From Chthoniobacterales bacterium (GTDB lineage: Bacteria > Verrucomicrobiota > Verrucomicrobiia > Chthoniobacterales > UBA10450): 16,021 bases of DNA. Position 1 is the stretch's first letter. Each line of letters begins with the position of its first letter. Made by a program: the position numbers and the translations under genes. The notes below the pieces were generated by a model. The model was given only the letters and a program-made list of their open reading frames with translations. It did not search any database and was not told the origin of the DNA. The DNA lies in NCBI GenBank assembly GCA_013812515.1, contig JACCTI010000412.1:1-16021 (forward strand), given 5' to 3'. Positions 13,490 to 16,021 of this stretch are shown here, piece after piece.

Positions 13490-14176
13490 CTATGTGCCGG
13501 TCGTCAGAGGCTGATGGCGGATGTCTTCCGCCGCAGCGGCATAGACAGCGTCTTCGGCGATGTTCGTGGCGTGATCGCCAACGCGCTCGAGGTGGCGCGC
13601 GATGAACATGAGATTCAAATAGCCGCGCAGTTGCTCGGGATCGTGCGCCATGCGCTCGATTAAACGCCGGCTGGCGTTTGCGTTCATCTCGTCGAGCGCT
13701 TTGTCGCGCGGCTTGAGTGCCATCGCGAGCTGCACATCTTCGCGCACGTAAGCTTCCACGCTGTCGCGGAACATTGACATCGCGTGCCGATACATTGGTT
13801 CGATGAATTCCGCTTCCGGCAGCGCTGGATGGCGGCTCAATTTGCGAGCTTTGCGCGCGATGTTTACGGCCTGATCGCCCATCCGCTCCAGGTTTGAGCT
13901 CAGTTTCATCGCGGAGACGACCCGTCGCAGATCAGAAGCTACCGGCTGAAAACGCAGAAGCAGATCGACTCCGTCCTTATCCACCTGCTTCTCGAGTTGA
14001 TCGATCTCTTCATCGTCTGCTATGGCAACCACGCAGAGTTCATCGTCACGTTGCAGCAATCCCGTGACCGCGCGGTCGAGGCTGCGCTCCGTCAGAGTCG
14101 ACATCATGAGGACGTTGTTGCGCAAGGAGGCGAGCGCGTCGTCGAAGGTTCCAAGGATGTGGTTGTGCGCGATCAT
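13490..14176 (-). CDS. phoU: Phosphate signalling/transport regulator PhoU
   Basis: PhoU links the Pst transporter to the PhoR-PhoB sensor system and damps phosphate uptake when phosphate is plentiful. The 228-residue all-helical protein has the usual two PhoU repeats, each ending in the metal-cluster motif: NLERMGDQAVNIA (95-107) and HLERVGDHATNIAE (195-208). FQPVASDLRRVVSAMKLSSNLERMGD is the classical family signature. It follows pstB by 13 bases in the pst operon. ATG 14176 gives the normal short N-terminus, preceded by a weak AAAAG. No phoB/phoR is in the window. Confidence 0.96.
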   Translation of the reverse strand: MIAHNHILGTFDDALASLRNNVLMMSTLTERSLDRAVTGLLQRDDELCVVAIADDEEIDQLEKQVDKDGVDLLLRFQPVASDLRRVVSAMKLSSNLERMGDQAVNIARKARKLSRHPALPEAEFIEPMYRHAMSMFRDSVEAYVREDVQLAMALKPRDKALDEMNANASRRLIERMAHDPEQLRGYLNLMFIARHLERVGDHATNIAEDAVYAAAAEDIRHQPLTTGT

Positions 14177-14189
14177 GTTCTTTTCGAGA

Positions 14190-15053
14190 TCAACCGAAAC
14201 GGCCCGTAATGTAGTCTTCCGTCTGCCGTTGCGCCGGATTACTGAACATCTTGCGCGTATCGCTGTATTCGATCAGCCGTCCGAGATAGAAGAAGGCAGT
14301 TTGATCCGAGACGCGGCCGGCCTGCTGCATATTGTGCGTCACGATGACAATCGTGTAGCGCGTCTTCAGTTGCCGGATCAACTCTTCGACCTTCGCGGTC
14401 GCGATTGGATCGAGCGCCGAGCAGGGCTCGTCCATCAGGATGATGTCGGGCTCCACCGCGAGGGCGCGCGCGATGCAAAGACGCTGCTGTTGACCGCCAG
14501 AAAGGCCGTAGCCGCTCACGTGCAACCGATCCTTCACTTCATCCCAGAGCGCGGATGAGCGCAGGCTTTTCTCGACGGCCTCGTCGATCAGCGAGCGCTT
14601 CGTGATCCCCGCGATCCGCAAACCGTAGGCAATGTTGTCGTAGATCGATTTCGGGAACGGATTCGATTTCTGGAAAACCATCCCAACGTTTCGCCGCAGG
14701 TCGACTACATCAACGCCCGGATCATTAATATCCACACCCTCGATTTTGATCGAACCGGCCGTGATCTGCGCGCTCTCGATCAGATCGTTCATTCGATTTA
14801 AGCAGCGAAGCAGGGTCGTCTTGCCGCAGCCGGATGGCCCGATGAACGCGGTCACGGCCCGCGCCGGGATATCGAGCGTGATCTCGTGCAGGACCTTGTT
14901 CGCGCCGTAGGCGAAGTCCAGGTCGCGGATTTGAATGATTGCCTCGGCGCTCTCTTCGTCCACGCTCGCTCGGCGGCCGGCGCTCGGGTCGACCGCTGGT
15001 GGGGGGGTTGTTGTGTTCACGTGGGTGGAAGGCACTTCTAAGAGGGTTACCAT
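14190..15053 (-). CDS. pstB: Phosphate ABC transporter ATP-binding protein PstB
   Basis: This is the ATPase of the high-affinity phosphate importer PstSCAB. The 287-residue protein has Walker A GPSGCGKT (72-79), PstB-specific LLRCLNRMNDLI (81-92), Q-loop VGMVFQKSNPFPKSIYDNIAYG, signature LSGGQQQ (184-190), Walker B IILMDEP (Asp208, Glu209) with CSALDP, and H-loop His240 in VTHNMQQA. It is about 30 residues longer than common PstB at the N-terminus, with a Thr/Pro-rich, unstructured-looking leader (VNTTTPPPAVDPSAG); a later GTG at residue 12 is an alternative start. Its ATG overlaps the pstA stop by 7 bases (ATGGTAA), giving translational coupling. Confidence 0.96.
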   Translation of the reverse strand: MVTLLEVPSTHVNTTTPPPAVDPSAGRRASVDEESAEAIIQIRDLDFAYGANKVLHEITLDIPARAVTAFIGPSGCGKTTLLRCLNRMNDLIESAQITAGSIKIEGVDINDPGVDVVDLRRNVGMVFQKSNPFPKSIYDNIAYGLRIAGITKRSLIDEAVEKSLRSSALWDEVKDRLHVSGYGLSGGQQQRLCIARALAVEPDIILMDEPCSALDPIATAKVEELIRQLKTRYTIVIVTHNMQQAGRVSDQTAFFYLGRLIEYSDTRKMFSNPAQRQTEDYITGRFG

Positions 15054-16021
15054 GATAAACGACTCCGGCTTCTTTCTCGCAACACGATCGAGGTCAGGGC
15101 GATCAGCATGACCAGGATAAGGAAGACGAGCGCGGCGCCATATTGCACCCGCTCGGTGTATTCGTTCTGCGGGATCTTCGAGCTGACGACGTAAATGTGG
15201 TAGGGCAGAGCCATGACGCCTTGAAAGACGAATTCGGCCGCGCGGCTGACTTGCCAGGGCATTTCATCCCGCATCGCGTAGGCAGCCGTGAACATGATCG
15301 GGGCGGTCTCGCCCGCGACCCGCGCAATGCCAAGAATCGATGAAGTGAGAATGCCCGGCATGGCATACGGCAGGACGTTCTTGCGAATCGTCTGCCACTT
15401 GGTCGCACCGAGGGCGAGCGATCCTTCGCGCAATCCTTGCGGGACGGCGCGGAGTGATTCTTCACTCGCGGTTATGATCGCCGGCAGAATCATCAGCCCA
15501 AGAGTGAACCAGCCAGCCAGGAGCGACACGTTCCAGCCAAAAAAGATCACGAAAAGACCAAAACCGAAGAGTCCGAAGACAATCGACGGCACGCCCGCGA
15601 GATTAAGGATCGCGATTCGCACCAGGCGGATGAATGGACCGCCCCGGCTGTATTCACTGAGATAAATTGCGCTGCTGATTCCGATGCCGAGCGCCAGCGT
15701 CATCGACCCGACAACGAGCAATGCCGTTCCGACGATGCACGGCCAGATGCCGCCGGCCGAATACGCAACTGTTTGCGGCTCTACGACGGCCTCCGGATGC
15801 TCCGCCTGCCATTTGCGAAAATCCTGGTCGCCGAGCGTCATCTTTTTTCCTTCAAAATCGAAGACGTAAAGCGTCTGCGGTCGTTCGCTCAGGAAGGCCA
15901 GATTGATGAACGGCGGCTCGGAAGTGAAAAGCGTCCGGCTGCCTTTGATGCCGATATCAAGGAAGATGTAGCTCGCGCAGGCGATGATGAAGTAAGTGGC
16001 CAGGCGGAACATCCAAAATGC
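15047..16021 (-). CDS. pstA: Phosphate ABC transporter permease PstA (start may lie outside window)
   Basis: This is an inner-membrane permease of PstSCAB. An ATG at 16012 gives 321 residues, but the frame stays open to the window edge (AFW before MFRLATYF), so the start may be further right and the feature is drawn to the edge. Seen from ATG 16012: a first membrane helix (about 3-20), an unusually long hydrophilic, presumably periplasmic stretch (about 22-86), then the core permease domain. The coupling loop EESLRAVPQGLREGSLALGATKWQTI (184-209) and the PstA motif RVAGETAPIMFTAA (231-244) are clear, followed by a last helix near 294-311. Common PstA proteins are about 280-300 residues and lack most of the loop. 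The pstC and pstS genes probably lie to the right. Confidence 0.92.
   Translation of the reverse strand, partial: AFWMFRLATYFIIACASYIFLDIGIKGSRTLFTSEPPFINLAFLSERPQTLYVFDFEGKKMTLGDQDFRKWQAEHPEAVVEPQTVAYSAGGIWPCIVGTALLVVGSMTLALGIGISSAIYLSEYSRGGPFIRLVRIAILNLAGVPSIVFGLFGFGLFVIFFGWNVSLLAGWFTLGLMILPAIITASEESLRAVPQGLREGSLALGATKWQTIRKNVLPYAMPGILTSSILGIARVAGETAPIMFTAAYAMRDEMPWQVSRAAEFVFQGVMALPYHIYVVSSKIPQNEYTERVQYGAALVFLILVMLIALTSIVLRERSRSRLSW

Overview
The window is a GC-rich bacterial chromosome segment with tightly packed genes. It suggests a soil-type Verrucomicrobiota, perhaps of the Chthoniobacterales/Spartobacteria kind. That placement is inference: it rests on several small four-helix-bundle (23S rRNA IVP / S23 family) genes, GC-rich palindromes whose translation reads SRGRRPRL, weak Shine-Dalgarno sites, and the mix of secreted hydrolases with liv and pst transport operons. 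No rRNA, tRNA, integrase, transposase or CRISPR array is visible.

Layout. 1-1325 (-): 3'-truncated secreted amidohydrolase. 1602-2690 (-): tryptophan 2,3-dioxygenase. 2758-3316 (-): decayed isoprenylcysteine methyltransferase-like membrane protein whose tail reads through a double hairpin into the dioxygenase frame. 3426-5543 (+): secreted S9 peptidase. 5586-6502 (+): Xre/RES toxin-antitoxin pair with an operator-like inverted repeat at its start. 6606-12296 (-): complete branched-chain amino acid ABC transporter operon in the order livK, livH, livM, livG, livF. 12419-13444 (+): secreted two-domain retropepsin-like protease. 13490-16021 (-): phosphate operon end, pstA, pstB, phoU.

The most interesting structure is in the liv operon. 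It is interrupted twice by four-helix-bundle genes in the operon's own orientation, once between livK and livH and once between livG and livF. Each intact or once-intact copy is bracketed by inverted repeats that would pair in the operon mRNA. One site also carries a head-to-tail duplication that fused a four-helix start to a second copy of the livG tail. The arrangement recalls intervening sequences of 23S rRNA, which have paired ends and may encode the same protein family, but here it sits between protein genes of an mRNA. The cassettes touch translation signals of the next genes: the livF Shine-Dalgarno site overlaps one repeat arm, and livH has only a CTG at its homology-predicted start, 8 bases beyond the other repeat.

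A second signal is the 9-mer GCCTAACGA/TCGTTAGGC, found six times exactly in 16 kb, where about 0.1 would be expected from base composition. The rest is ordinary housekeeping and transport.
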